Below, piece by piece: positions 26,975 to 35,311 of a stretch of DNA of 64,000 bases (positions are counted from its first letter, which is position 1; each line of letters opens with the position of its first letter). Under the pieces are notes generated by a model, which was not told the DNA's origin, ran no database searches, and worked only from the letters and a program-made list of their open reading frames with translations. Made by a program: the position numbers and the translations under genes. The stretch comes from Haliea sp964022665 (GTDB taxonomy: Bacteria; Pseudomonadota; Gammaproteobacteria; Pseudomonadales; Halieaceae): NCBI GenBank assembly GCA_964022665.1, contig CAXIDF010000001.1, positions 372,001 to 436,000 of the forward strand. Direction: 5' to 3'.

Positions 26975-27739
26975 TCAGACCTCGATGTCGTAATCCATAA
27001 TGACCGGGGCGTGGGTGGAGAACACGCGCGCCTTGTAGATGGCGCCGTAGTCCACGGCGTACTTCAGGCCCTTGGAAATGACCTGGAAGTCAGTGCGCCA
27101 GCCGTTGCTGCCGGGCTCACCGTCCGGCCACCAGCTGAACTCATCCCGGTCGGAGTTGATTTCCCGGAAGGCGTCCACGTAACCGCCATCGAGCAGTTCG
27201 TCCATCCACTGCCGCTCTTCGGCCAGGAAGCCGGGAACGGTGCTGTTGCGTTCGGTATCCTGCACATCAGCCGCGGTGTGCGCCAGGTGCCAGTTACCGC
27301 AGATGATGAACTCGCGGCGCTTGTTGCGAACCTTCTGCAGGTGGTTCTGCAGCAGTCCGAAGAATTCGGTCTTGCGCGCCAGCTGCTCGGCGTTGCCCGG
27401 TTCGGCGTAGGGGGCCAGCAGGCAGCCCACGCTGAGGTTTTCGTAGTCAGCCTGAATGTAACGGCCTTCCATGTCGAAGTCGGCGAACCCCAGCCCGGTC
27501 ATGATGGCTTTCGGCAGCTTGCGACAGTACACCGCCACGCCATTGGATTTGCCATCGACGTGGTCGTAGAAGTAAGCGTTGTATTCCCGCGGGAAGTAGA
27601 GATCGTCGCGCAGGTCGTATTCGGTGCAGCGCAAATCCTGAATGCAGATGAAATCGGCGTCCTGCTCGTTCAGCCAGTCATAAAATCCGTTACCGGCGGC
27701 GTTCTGGATGCCGTCGGCACTGAAGCTGATGATCCTCAT
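26975..27739 (-). CDS. crc: Crc-like protein (ExoIII fold, degenerate active site)
   Basis: A 254-residue endonuclease/exonuclease/phosphatase-fold protein closest to Pseudomonas Crc, the partner of Hfq in carbon catabolite repression. Position supports this: crc lies between rph and pyrE in Pseudomonas. ExoIII catalytic positions are altered: SFSADG (S7, D9) replaces the paired Asn, D35 replaces the Glu of LQET, CGNWHLAH (N149, H151) replaces GDxN, and STHAP replaces SDHAP. D217 and H243 remain. It is therefore probably not a nuclease. Calling it exonuclease III would be the alternative. Confidence 0.8.
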   Translation of the reverse strand: MRIISFSADGIQNAAGNGFYDWLNEQDADFICIQDLRCTEYDLRDDLYFPREYNAYFYDHVDGKSNGVAVYCRKLPKAIMTGLGFADFDMEGRYIQADYENLSVGCLLAPYAEPGNAEQLARKTEFFGLLQNHLQKVRNKRREFIICGNWHLAHTAADVQDTERNSTVPGFLAEERQWMDELLDGGYVDAFREINSDRDEFSWWPDGEPGSNGWRTDFQVISKGLKYAVDYGAIYKARVFSTHAPVIMDYDIEV

Positions 27740-27930
27740 TCTTGGCCCCTTGCTGAGAGAGCGTGTATCATATCGGTGTTGTGTTGCCGGGTGGCGGTTT
27801 TGTGCCTGGCGCTCAGCCCGGTGTAGTCAGAGCTCGCCCAGTGGCACATTGCCCATAATACCGGCGTCGTCGGGCAAGCATAACCCCAAACCGGCCAATT
27901 CGCAGCCTTTACTCCCGCCCGGAGTTATAA

Positions 27931-28575
27931 ATGAACGCATATCAGCAGGAGTTCATCGAGCTCGCCCGTCGTCACGATGTTCTCAAGTTTGGTGAATTCA
28001 CCCTCAAGTCGGGTCGCGTCAGCCCCTACTTCTTCAATGCCGGCGCGTTCGCCAGTGGCGCGGCTCTGGCCACGCTTGGTCGCTGCTATGCGCAGAGCAT
28101 TGTGCAGGCCGGGATTGAATTCGACGTATTGCTCGGGCCGGCCTATAAAGGCATCCCGCTGGCCGCCGCGACGGCCGTGGCCCTCGCGGACCACCACGGG
28201 CGGGACGTGCCTTTTGCCTACAACCGCAAAGAGGCAAAAACCCACGGGGAGGGCGGCACGCTGGTCGGTGCACCTTTGCAGGGGCGTGTGCTGGTGATCG
28301 ACGATGTCATCACCGCCGGCACTGCCGTGCGTGAGGTCATCGGCATGATCGAAGCGGCGGGGGCCAGCCTGGCCGGTGTGGCCATCGGTCTCGACCGGCA
28401 GGAGCGCGGCACGGGAACAGCCTCTGCCATCCAGGAACTTGAGCGGGAGCAGGGCATTCCGGTACTCAGCATCATCAACATGGGCCACATCATCGATTAT
28501 CTGCAGGCGGCGGGCGATGCCTACACTGAGGTGCTGACCGCCATGCGCGCCTACCGACAACGTTACGGCGTGTGA
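27931..28575 (+). CDS. pyrE: Orotate phosphoribosyltransferase
   Basis: A 214-residue enzyme that makes OMP from orotate and PRPP in pyrimidine synthesis. LKSGRVSPYFFNAG, GPAYKGIPLAAATA, FAYNRKEAKTHGEGG and the PRPP loop VLVIDDVITAGTAVRE are intact. GGAG stands 8 nt before the ATG. The 190-bp divergent gap to crc carries no confidently assigned promoter. The coiled-coil protein gene follows. Confidence 0.96.
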   Translation: MNAYQQEFIELARRHDVLKFGEFTLKSGRVSPYFFNAGAFASGAALATLGRCYAQSIVQAGIEFDVLLGPAYKGIPLAAATAVALADHHGRDVPFAYNRKEAKTHGEGGTLVGAPLQGRVLVIDDVITAGTAVREVIGMIEAAGASLAGVAIGLDRQERGTGTASAIQELEREQGIPVLSIINMGHIIDYLQAAGDAYTEVLTAMRAYRQRYGV

Positions 28576-28612
28576 CTTGTTGCGTCGGCTGGCAACCTCT
28601 ATATTGGACGCC

Positions 28613-29284
28613 ATGAAAAGACCGGTCTTCATGCAGCTCGTCGGCGCGGCCCTGTTCACTTGCCTGGTGGCCCAGGCGACTGCACAGGGGGGTAACCTGT
28701 ACCGTTACCGCAATGACCAGGATGTTGTCGTGGTGGATGACAGCGTGCCGCCGGAGTTCGTCGCGCGCGGCTATGAAGTGCTGAACGAGCGCGGCGCGGT
28801 CATTCGCGTGGTGCCCAGGGTACTCACCCCCGAGGAACTTGCCGACGCCACCCTGCAAACTCGTCTGGAAGAGGCGGCGGCGCGTGAAGAGCAGCGGCTG
28901 CGCAAGTGGGACCAGACACTACTGCTGCGCTACAGCTCCATCGAGGACATTGAGGCACACCGCGACCGCGCCCTCGCCGACCTGCGCCTGCGCGTGGGTA
29001 TCCTGAAAAGCAACCGCCGCAATTTCAAACAGCAAATCGAGAACTACCAGTCCCAGGCCGCCGATCTCGAGCGCCGTGGCTACGAAGTCGACGAAGCGCG
29101 GCTCAAGGCCATCGCCAGCCTGCAAAAGGAACTGGCCGCAACCGACCGCCAGATCGCCGATCGCAATGTCGAAGTGGAGGAGGTTCGCGCCAGTTTCGAG
29201 GCGGATATCGAGCGCTTCAAGATGCTGGAAGAGGCGGTGCGCCTGCGCCGCGAACTGAGCTCCCGGGCCGCTCAGGCCGATTAG
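28613..29284 (+). CDS. Exported DUF4124-like coiled-coil protein
   Basis: A 223-residue protein from ATG 28613; a TTG start at 28577 would put 12 residues before the signal peptide. The signal peptide is about residues 1-24 (MKRPVFMQLVGAALFTCLVAQATA). A short DUF4124-like segment follows (LYRYRNDQDVVVVDDSVPPEFVARGYEVL), then a long charged coiled coil from about 80 to the end with many E, R and K residues. It follows pyrE within 40 bp. Related genes have no known function; a periplasmic structural role is a guess. Confidence 0.7.
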   Translation: MKRPVFMQLVGAALFTCLVAQATAQGGNLYRYRNDQDVVVVDDSVPPEFVARGYEVLNERGAVIRVVPRVLTPEELADATLQTRLEEAAAREEQRLRKWDQTLLLRYSSIEDIEAHRDRALADLRLRVGILKSNRRNFKQQIENYQSQAADLERRGYEVDEARLKAIASLQKELAATDRQIADRNVEVEEVRASFEADIERFKMLEEAVRLRRELSSRAAQAD

Positions 29285-29285
29285 T

Positions 29286-29312
29286 CGGGGGCGCCGAGCC
29301 GGGGGCGCCGAG
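29286..29312. repeat. Tandem 13-bp repeat after the coiled-coil gene
   Basis: CGGGGGCGCCGAG occurs twice (29286-29298 and 29300-29312), one base apart, directly after the stop codon. Each unit contains the palindrome GGCGCC. It might be slippage-generated or part of a transcript end; there is no T tract. Confidence 0.5.
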
Positions 29313-29434
29313 TCTTGCAAACCCCAGACCCCAAATCCCAACGGTCACGAATTTGTCGCATATTTGCGCTTGCACTTTCAAGTTAATGTGTAATGCTTGA
29401 AGCGGTGTTGATAATTAGATGCGAGGCAAAGCCA

Positions 29435-30994
29435 ATGCGAAGAATAATTAAACGCGCGGGGCTTTGCCTTGCGTTTCTGGTGGCGGTGTCCACCGGCTCG
29501 GCCCTGGCGGCCGACAAACCGAATATCCTGGTGATCTGGGGCGACGATATCGGCCAGTCCAATATCAGTGCCTACACCCGTGGCCTGATGGGCTACAAGA
29601 CACCAAACATTGACCGCATTGCCAATGAGGGCATGCTGTTCACCGACTACTACGGTGAGCAGAGCTGCACCGCAGGGCGGGCCTCCTTCATCATGGGGCA
29701 ATCCGTCTTCCGCACCGGGCTCTCCAAGGTAGGCTTGCCGGGCGCTGAACTGGGCATGCAGGAAGAGGACCCGACCATTGCCGGGCTGCTGAAGAATCAC
29801 GGCTACATGACCGGCCAATTCGGTAAGAATCACCTGGGTGACAAGGATGAGCACCTGCCCACCAATCACGGTTTTGATGAGTTCTTCGGCAACCTCTACC
29901 ACCTGAATGCGGAAGAGGAACCGGAGAACGAGGATTACCCTACAGATCCTGCCTTCCGTGAAAAATATGGCCCGCGCGGCGTGATTCGCTCCTACGCTGA
30001 CGGCCGTATTGAAGACACGGGCCCGCTGAGCAAGCGGCGCATGGAAACCGTTGACGATGAAACGGTCGCCGCGGCGAAAGACTTCATCACCCGCGCAGTG
30101 AAAGCCGATACCCCGTTCTTCGTCTGGTGGAGCGGCACGCGCATGCACTTCCGCACCCATGTCAGCGACGAAAAAATGGCAATGGTGAAGAAGCAGTATC
30201 CCCATGCGGATGAATATACTGCTGGCATGATCGAGCACGATATGCACATCGGGGAGTTCCTCACCTTGCTCGACGAACTCGGTGTCGCGGACAACACGCT
30301 GGTGTTCTATTCCACCGACAACGGCCCCCACATGAACACCTGGCCGGACGCGGCGATGACGCCCTTCCGCGGTGAGAAGAACACCAACTGGGAAGGTGGC
30401 TGGCGGGTACCCGCCGCAGTGCGCTGGCCCGGCAAGATCCCTGCTGGCAGCGTCTCCAACGACATCATGCACCACATGGATTGGCTACCCACCTTCCTGG
30501 CAGTCGCGGGCGAGCCCGATGTGAAGGAGAAACTGCTCAAGGGGCACCGCGCGATCAACCGCAAGTACAAAGTGCACCTGGATGGTTACAACTTCCTGCC
30601 ATTCCTCACCGGCGAAGCCGACACCGGGCCGCGTCGCGAGATTTTCTACTTCTCCGATGACGGTGATCTGACGGCTCTGCGGTACAACGCGTGGAAGTTG
30701 GTGTTCCTGGAGCAGCGCGTAGCGCAGACACTGCAGGCGTGGCAGGAGCCGTTTGTGGAACTGCGTTTGCCTTACATCTTCAACCTGCGCCGCGATCCCT
30801 ACGAGCGCGCCCAGATCACATCCAATACCTACTACGACTGGATGCTGGACAGGGCCTACCTGCTGGTGCCCGCGCAAGACTACGTGGCGCAATTCCTGGC
30901 GACCTTCAAGGAATACCCGCCGCGCCAGAAAGCCGCCAGTTTCTCGCTGGACCAGGTGATGGAAAAACTGACGACGCCTGCCGGAAATCCCTGA
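29435..30994 (+). CDS. Exported sulfatase (arylsulfatase family)
   Basis: A 519-residue type I sulfatase. The signal peptide ends in GSALAA. NILVIWGDDIG holds the metal-binding Asp pair, and CTAGRAS carries the cysteine converted to formylglycine (C-x-A-x-R form). GKNHLGD and FYSTDNGPH complete the site, and a C-terminal subdomain covers the end. It would hydrolyse sulfate esters outside the cytoplasm. No formylglycine-generating enzyme or other polysaccharide-use gene is adjacent. It stands between pyrE and slmA, genes that neighbour each other in many relatives, so it may be a later insertion. ATG 29435 is chosen since the signal peptide follows; a start 14 codons upstream is possible. Confidence 0.86.
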   Translation: MRRIIKRAGLCLAFLVAVSTGSALAADKPNILVIWGDDIGQSNISAYTRGLMGYKTPNIDRIANEGMLFTDYYGEQSCTAGRASFIMGQSVFRTGLSKVGLPGAELGMQEEDPTIAGLLKNHGYMTGQFGKNHLGDKDEHLPTNHGFDEFFGNLYHLNAEEEPENEDYPTDPAFREKYGPRGVIRSYADGRIEDTGPLSKRRMETVDDETVAAAKDFITRAVKADTPFFVWWSGTRMHFRTHVSDEKMAMVKKQYPHADEYTAGMIEHDMHIGEFLTLLDELGVADNTLVFYSTDNGPHMNTWPDAAMTPFRGEKNTNWEGGWRVPAAVRWPGKIPAGSVSNDIMHHMDWLPTFLAVAGEPDVKEKLLKGHRAINRKYKVHLDGYNFLPFLTGEADTGPRREIFYFSDDGDLTALRYNAWKLVFLEQRVAQTLQAWQEPFVELRLPYIFNLRRDPYERAQITSNTYYDWMLDRAYLLVPAQDYVAQFLATFKEYPPRQKAASFSLDQVMEKLTTPAGNP

Positions 30995-31009
30995 GGCGAT
31001 CGATGATGA

Positions 31010-31040
31010 CCCCGCGGGCGAAAGTCCGCGGGGTTTTTTT
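31010..31040 (+). terminator. Rho-independent terminator of the sulfatase gene
   Basis: A perfect 8-bp stem CCCCGCGG (31010-31017) / CCGCGGGG (31026-31033) with loop GCGAAAGT is followed by seven T (31034-31040). It lies 16 bp after the sulfatase stop and before the convergent slmA. Confidence 0.92.
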
Positions 31041-31076
31041 ATGCACGAAATGCGGGTGGTTGAGTGAGGTGGCCAG

Positions 31077-31724
31077 CTAGTTGGCTATGGAGGAGTCGGT
31101 CTGTGCAGACTGTGGTGACGTCACGGCCTGGCGGAAAAAACCGTTGAGCAACAGCGACCACTGTTCCTGCCAGTTCTCGGTGGGTGAGCGGGTAAAGCCG
31201 CTGCGCACGAACTGCGCGATACGCCCCTCGGCGGTAGCCATGAGCAGGTTGGCGGCGGCGGGCAGTGGAATGACCGGGCGCAGCCCCTCGCGCAATTCTG
31301 CCTCCCGCAGCACCTGTTTCAGCTGTGTTTCGTAGCGATCGAAAAGCTGCGCCACGCGCTGGTGCAGACGGTCGTTTTCCCCGGCAAGGGCATCGCCGGT
31401 GAGTATGCGGGTAATGCCGGGGTTGCGTTCGGTGAAGGCCAGCAACAGCAGCAGCATCTTCTCGCAGCGCCTGGCGACGCCGGGTTCCTCAGTGAGGATG
31501 AGGTTGATACGGGAAAAGAGCGTGTCTTCAATAAACTCGATCAGCCCCTCAAACATCTTCCCCTTGCTGGGAAAATGACGGTAGAGAGCGGCTTCGGAAA
31601 CACCCACTTCACGCGCCAGACCGGCAGTCGTGATGCGATTGCCAGGGCTGGCCTCCAGCATCTGGGCAAGGGCTTCCAGGATTTGCTGACGGCGTTGGGA
31701 TTTTTTCGGCGGCATGTCGCTCAC
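31077..31724 (-). CDS. slmA: SlmA-type nucleoid occlusion factor (TetR family)
   Basis: A 215-residue TetR-fold DNA-binding protein highly like SlmA. RITTAGLAREVGVSEAALYRHFPSKGKMFEGLIEFIEDTLFSRINLIL spans the HTH (about 30-75), with ERNPGITRILTGDAL and QLFDRYETQLKQVLREAELREG following. SlmA binds chromosomal sites and blocks FtsZ assembly over the nucleoid. It starts at GTG 31724 or ATG 31715. It lies downstream of argB on the same strand (about 75 bp), and the neighbourhood is the conserved coaBC/argB/pyrE region. Confidence 0.9.
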   Translation of the reverse strand: MSDMPPKKSQRRQQILEALAQMLEASPGNRITTAGLAREVGVSEAALYRHFPSKGKMFEGLIEFIEDTLFSRINLILTEEPGVARRCEKMLLLLLAFTERNPGITRILTGDALAGENDRLHQRVAQLFDRYETQLKQVLREAELREGLRPVIPLPAAANLLMATAEGRIAQFVRSGFTRSPTENWQEQWSLLLNGFFRQAVTSPQSAQTDSSIAN

Positions 31725-31799
31725 GATCGATGGCGGATGCCCTAATGCTATCGGCTCACCGGGGCGGCTGCAACACGCGAAACGTTCTGGCGCCCCGGT

Positions 31800-32702
31800 T
31801 TAGCCCGCGCGGCCGGTAATCAATGTGCCGATGCCGGTGTCGGTGAAGATCTCCAGGAGCACGGCGTGGGGTACACGCCCGTCGATGATGTGTGCACTTG
31901 CCACGCCGGACTTGACGGCATCCAGTGCGCAGCCGATTTTTGGCAGCATGCCGCCGCTGATGGTGCCGTCTTCTATCAGCCCGTCCACCTGTTGCGTGCT
32001 CAGCCCCGTGAGAATGTTGCCCTGCTTGTCCAGCAGGCCGGAGACGTTGGTGAGCAGCATGAGTTTTTCCGCGCGCATGACCTGGGCGATTTTGCTGGCT
32101 ACGAGGTCTGCGTTGATGTTGTAGGTGTTGCCGGCATAGTCCACGCCAATGGGTGCGATAACGGGAATGAAGTGGCTACCCAGAATCACATTGAGCACTT
32201 CCGTGTCGATCTGGTCGACTTCACCCACGTGGCCTATGTCGACGATCTCCGATGCGCCGAGTTCGGGGCTGTAGCGGTTTACGGTGAGCTTGCGCGCGCG
32301 AATCAGCTGGCCGTCCTTGCCGGTGACACCAATGGCCTTGCCGCCGGCGCGGCTGATGGAGGAGACGATCTCCTTGTTCACGCTGCCGCCGAGCACCATT
32401 TCCACCACGTCCATGGTTTCGCTGTCGGTCACCCGCATGCCGTTGACGAACTCGGTGTGGATATTGAGTTTTTTCAGCAACTCGCCAATCTGTGGGCCAC
32501 CGCCATGCACGACTACCGGGTTCATGCCGACCAGCTTCATCAGCACCACATCGCGAGCGAAGCTCTCGTGCAGCACCGGGTCCACCATGGCATTGCCGCC
32601 AAACTTCACCACGATGGTCTTGCCGGTGAAGTGCTGGATATAGGGCAGCGCTTCGGTCAATACCTGGGCGATGTTCAGGGCGGATTCACGGTCGAGCGAC
32701 AT
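31800..32702 (-). CDS. argB: Acetylglutamate kinase
   Basis: A 300-residue N-acetyl-L-glutamate kinase, second step of arginine synthesis. VVKFGGNAMVD, VVVHGGGPQIG, LTNVSGLLDKQGN and SGGMLPKIGCALDAVKSGV are the nucleotide and substrate loops. The N-terminal extension (about 25 residues before the kinase core) is typical of arginine-sensitive forms. AGGAAAAACT precedes the ATG. It follows algC by 44 bp. Confidence 0.96.
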   Translation of the reverse strand: MSLDRESALNIAQVLTEALPYIQHFTGKTIVVKFGGNAMVDPVLHESFARDVVLMKLVGMNPVVVHGGGPQIGELLKKLNIHTEFVNGMRVTDSETMDVVEMVLGGSVNKEIVSSISRAGGKAIGVTGKDGQLIRARKLTVNRYSPELGASEIVDIGHVGEVDQIDTEVLNVILGSHFIPVIAPIGVDYAGNTYNINADLVASKIAQVMRAEKLMLLTNVSGLLDKQGNILTGLSTQQVDGLIEDGTISGGMLPKIGCALDAVKSGVASAHIIDGRVPHAVLLEIFTDTGIGTLITGRAG

Positions 32703-32746
32703 AGTTTTTCCTGCAGCGGACTCTGGGCGAGCGGAGTGGTATCGGG

Positions 32747-34240
32747 TTATTCGGGGAGGGTGAGCTGTGGTGATACCACGGCCATCTGGTCCCGGAAATC
32801 GGTCATGATAGCGCGCAAGCGCTCCTCTGTGGAGGCCTCGAAGCGCGCGGTCAGCGCCGCTGAGGTGTTGGATGCACGCACCAGGCCCCAGCCATCGTTG
32901 AAGTCGACGCGCAGGCCATCCAGCGTGTTCACCTTCCCCTCGGGAAAGTAGGCGCCATCCACCAGCTGTTGTACCAGTGCGAACTTGTCGTCCTCGGGCA
33001 CTGGGATGAGAATCTCCGGCGTATTCGCCGATTGCGGCAGGGCATCGAGCATGTCGTCCAGGGTCTGGTTCTGGTTGCTGAGTATTTCAGCCAGGCGTAC
33101 GGCTGCGTACATGCCGTCATCAAAGCCATACCAGCGTTCGCCGAAGAAAATGTGCCCGGAGAATTCGCCGCCGAGCATCGCGCCCGTTTCCAGCATCTTT
33201 TCCCGCATGAAGGCGTGCCCGGTTTTCGACAGCACAGGCCGCCCGCCGTGCTCGACAATAAGCTGCCCCAGGTTGCGGCTGCACTTCACGTCAAATACCA
33301 CGTCCGTGCCCGGGTTACGGGATACGACGTCTTCGACGTACAGCATCATCAGCTGATCCGTGCGCAGTATCCGGCCGGAGCCCGTCACTACGGCAATGCG
33401 GTCACCGTCACCATCGAAGGCAACACCCAGATCGGCGCGATTGTGACGCACGGCCGCCGCGAGGTCGGAGAGATTTTCCTCGCGGCTGGTATCCGGGGAA
33501 CGGTTCGGGAAGCGCCCGTCAATTTCGCAGTACAGTTGCAGGACATCACAACCCAGCTCTGCGAACAGCTGCGGCGCGATGTCGCTGGTGGCACCGTTGC
33601 CAGCGTCCACCACCACTTTCAGCGGAGCGGGCAGGGTGATGTCGCTGATAATCTCCTCGAGATAGGCGGGCAGTGGATCGGCTTTCGAGGCCTTGCCCCG
33701 GCCTTCCCGGAAGTCACCTGCCAGCGCGGTTTCGCGTAGGCGCTGCATCAGGCCTGTCGTGCTGGGTGCGTTCTTCAGCACTATCTTGAGCCCGTTGTAC
33801 GACGCCGGGTTGTGACTGCCGGTCACCATGACGCCGGAGCGGGTTTGCAGGGTGCGTGTTGCGAAGTACAGCAGCGGTGTGGGCACGACACCGATGTCGA
33901 TGACATCGCGACCCGTGCTGAGCAGGGCCTTGATCAGGGCCGCCTTGATGCGGGGGCTGGATGTCCGCCCGTCGCAACCTACAACAAGCGCGCTTTCGTT
34001 ATTGTCGGCCGCGATGGTGCCCAGCGCACGACCGATCAGGCTGACGGTGGTATCGCCCAACTCCCGCTCGGCCTGCCCGCGAATATCGTAGGCCCGGAAT
34101 ATCTGTGCCGGCAGGAAATGCTCGGCGTTGACCACGGGGTCGTGAGAGAGGTCGGCGTTCTCGAGGTCGATGTCGGTGTCGCCGCTGCCGAGATCGGGTT
34201 CTTCCTCCACCAGGGGCGTACGCTGGTACAACGGATGCAT
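32747..34240 (-). CDS. algC: Phosphomannomutase/phosphoglucomutase catalytic part (AlgC)
   Basis: A 497-residue alpha-phosphohexomutase. The four domains carry FRAYDIRG (about 49), the phosphoserine loop TGSHNPASYNG, the metal loop DGDGDRIAV and the sugar loop GGEFSGHIFF. It interconverts mannose- or glucose-6-P and 1-P for exopolysaccharide and LPS. The ATG at 34240 has no Shine-Dalgarno. Upstream the frame stays open for 19 more codons (an acidic DEEEDEPEP linker) up to a single TAG, above which a membrane domain continues in the same frame. The natural gene is therefore probably one 854-codon fusion interrupted by an amber codon. The catalytic part itself looks intact. Confidence 0.9.
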   Translation of the reverse strand: MHPLYQRTPLVEEEPDLGSGDTDIDLENADLSHDPVVNAEHFLPAQIFRAYDIRGQAERELGDTTVSLIGRALGTIAADNNESALVVGCDGRTSSPRIKAALIKALLSTGRDVIDIGVVPTPLLYFATRTLQTRSGVMVTGSHNPASYNGLKIVLKNAPSTTGLMQRLRETALAGDFREGRGKASKADPLPAYLEEIISDITLPAPLKVVVDAGNGATSDIAPQLFAELGCDVLQLYCEIDGRFPNRSPDTSREENLSDLAAAVRHNRADLGVAFDGDGDRIAVVTGSGRILRTDQLMMLYVEDVVSRNPGTDVVFDVKCSRNLGQLIVEHGGRPVLSKTGHAFMREKMLETGAMLGGEFSGHIFFGERWYGFDDGMYAAVRLAEILSNQNQTLDDMLDALPQSANTPEILIPVPEDDKFALVQQLVDGAYFPEGKVNTLDGLRVDFNDGWGLVRASNTSAALTARFEASTEERLRAIMTDFRDQMAVVSPQLTLPE

Positions 34241-34297
34241 CAGGTGGTTGTCGGACTGGCTGGTTTTCGGCGGCTCGGGCTCGTCTTCCTCCTCGTC

Positions 34298-35311
34298 CTA
34301 GAGAGGTGCCTGGCCCCTGTGCTCCGTGAGCAGTTTGCGCAGGTGCTCGCCGAGGGGTACCAGGTGCGGCAGGTGCAGCTGCACCTGGCCGCGCAGGCCG
34401 GCACCGCGCATGATACGCGCGACATCGCTGGCCAGCAGGCCGGGTATCCGTGCGGCCAGCAGCAACAGGCCACCGGTGATACCGAGCAGAATCAGGGCCA
34501 GCAGCAGCAGCACCGGCAGACGGCTGATGTGGAACTGGGCGATGAGGGCATTCGAGGGTGTGAATACCAGCTGCCAACTGGTGTCCGGGACGGTATACAC
34601 CACACGGTACGCATCGCCCTGTGCCTCGGCGCTGCCTACGGTTATCAGCTCCACACCGTTTTCCACATGGCTCTGCTGCAGGGTTACCTGCCCATTGGCC
34701 GGGTCGGCCAGCTCCAGCCAGCGCGGGATTAACGCTTTGTCGAAGGTCCCGAGGATCACGGTCTGGTGCCCCGGCTTGTCGTCAGCGCGCACCAGTTGCG
34801 CCATGGAGGTGTAGATCTGGCCGTCGGCGCGATAGGTTTCCGGCTGGCTCGGGTCACCTGCGGTAGCGCGGCGCACCAGGTCGAGCTCAATGTGGTTGCG
34901 TAACTGATGACTGGACCCGCTGAGGCTGGCCGTGCCCAGATCGCTGAGCAGCAGCGCGCGCACCTCACTGAACTCCGGGAAGAGACGCAGGATCTGCCGT
35001 TCCAGCGGCGCAACCGTCGACTCCTCGGCAACCAGTAGCTGCTGCCCGAGGGCGCTGTCGGCGACCTGCTGCAGGCGTTTGCGCAGGTCTGCTGCCACCT
35101 GCGCCAGGGCGCGCGCCTGCTCGCTGGCAATGATATTCACCGCGGCGCGGGTATGCCGATCCTGCAGTCCCGCATCGCGCAGCAGGGCGAGGTAGCCGAA
35201 CCCGAGCAGCACCGGCAGGGTAATGGTCAGCACGGCAATCAGGAGTATGCGATGCAAGGTCGCTTTGCTGGCGACAACCCCGGCAGCGGTGTTCTTGATG
35301 CCTTTACCCAT
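34298..35311 (-). pseudogene. N-terminal membrane/sensor domain of AlgC fusion, cut by amber
   Basis: 337 codons with a membrane helix at about 20-43, an extracytoplasmic Cache-like region to about 265, a second helix at about 269-292 and a short cytoplasmic tail ending in LTEHRGQAPL. Its TAG stop (34300-34298) is followed without frame change by DEEEDEPEPPKTSQSDNHL and then the AlgC domain. Long AlgC forms with a membrane N-terminus are known among gammaproteobacteria, so this is probably the first half of such a protein. It may be translated separately, joined by readthrough, or reflect a sequencing error. Its start overlaps the coaBC end by 8 bp, where dut usually lies. Confidence 0.7.

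Noticed and set aside
27740..27930. Promoter or attenuator before pyrE
   Set aside because: AT-richer patches such as CATAAT exist, but no convincing -35/-10 pair or terminator with T tract was found.
34298..35311. Independent sensor protein unrelated to AlgC
   Set aside because: The frame continues in phase through the TAG into an acidic linker and AlgC, which is hard to explain unless the two were one gene.
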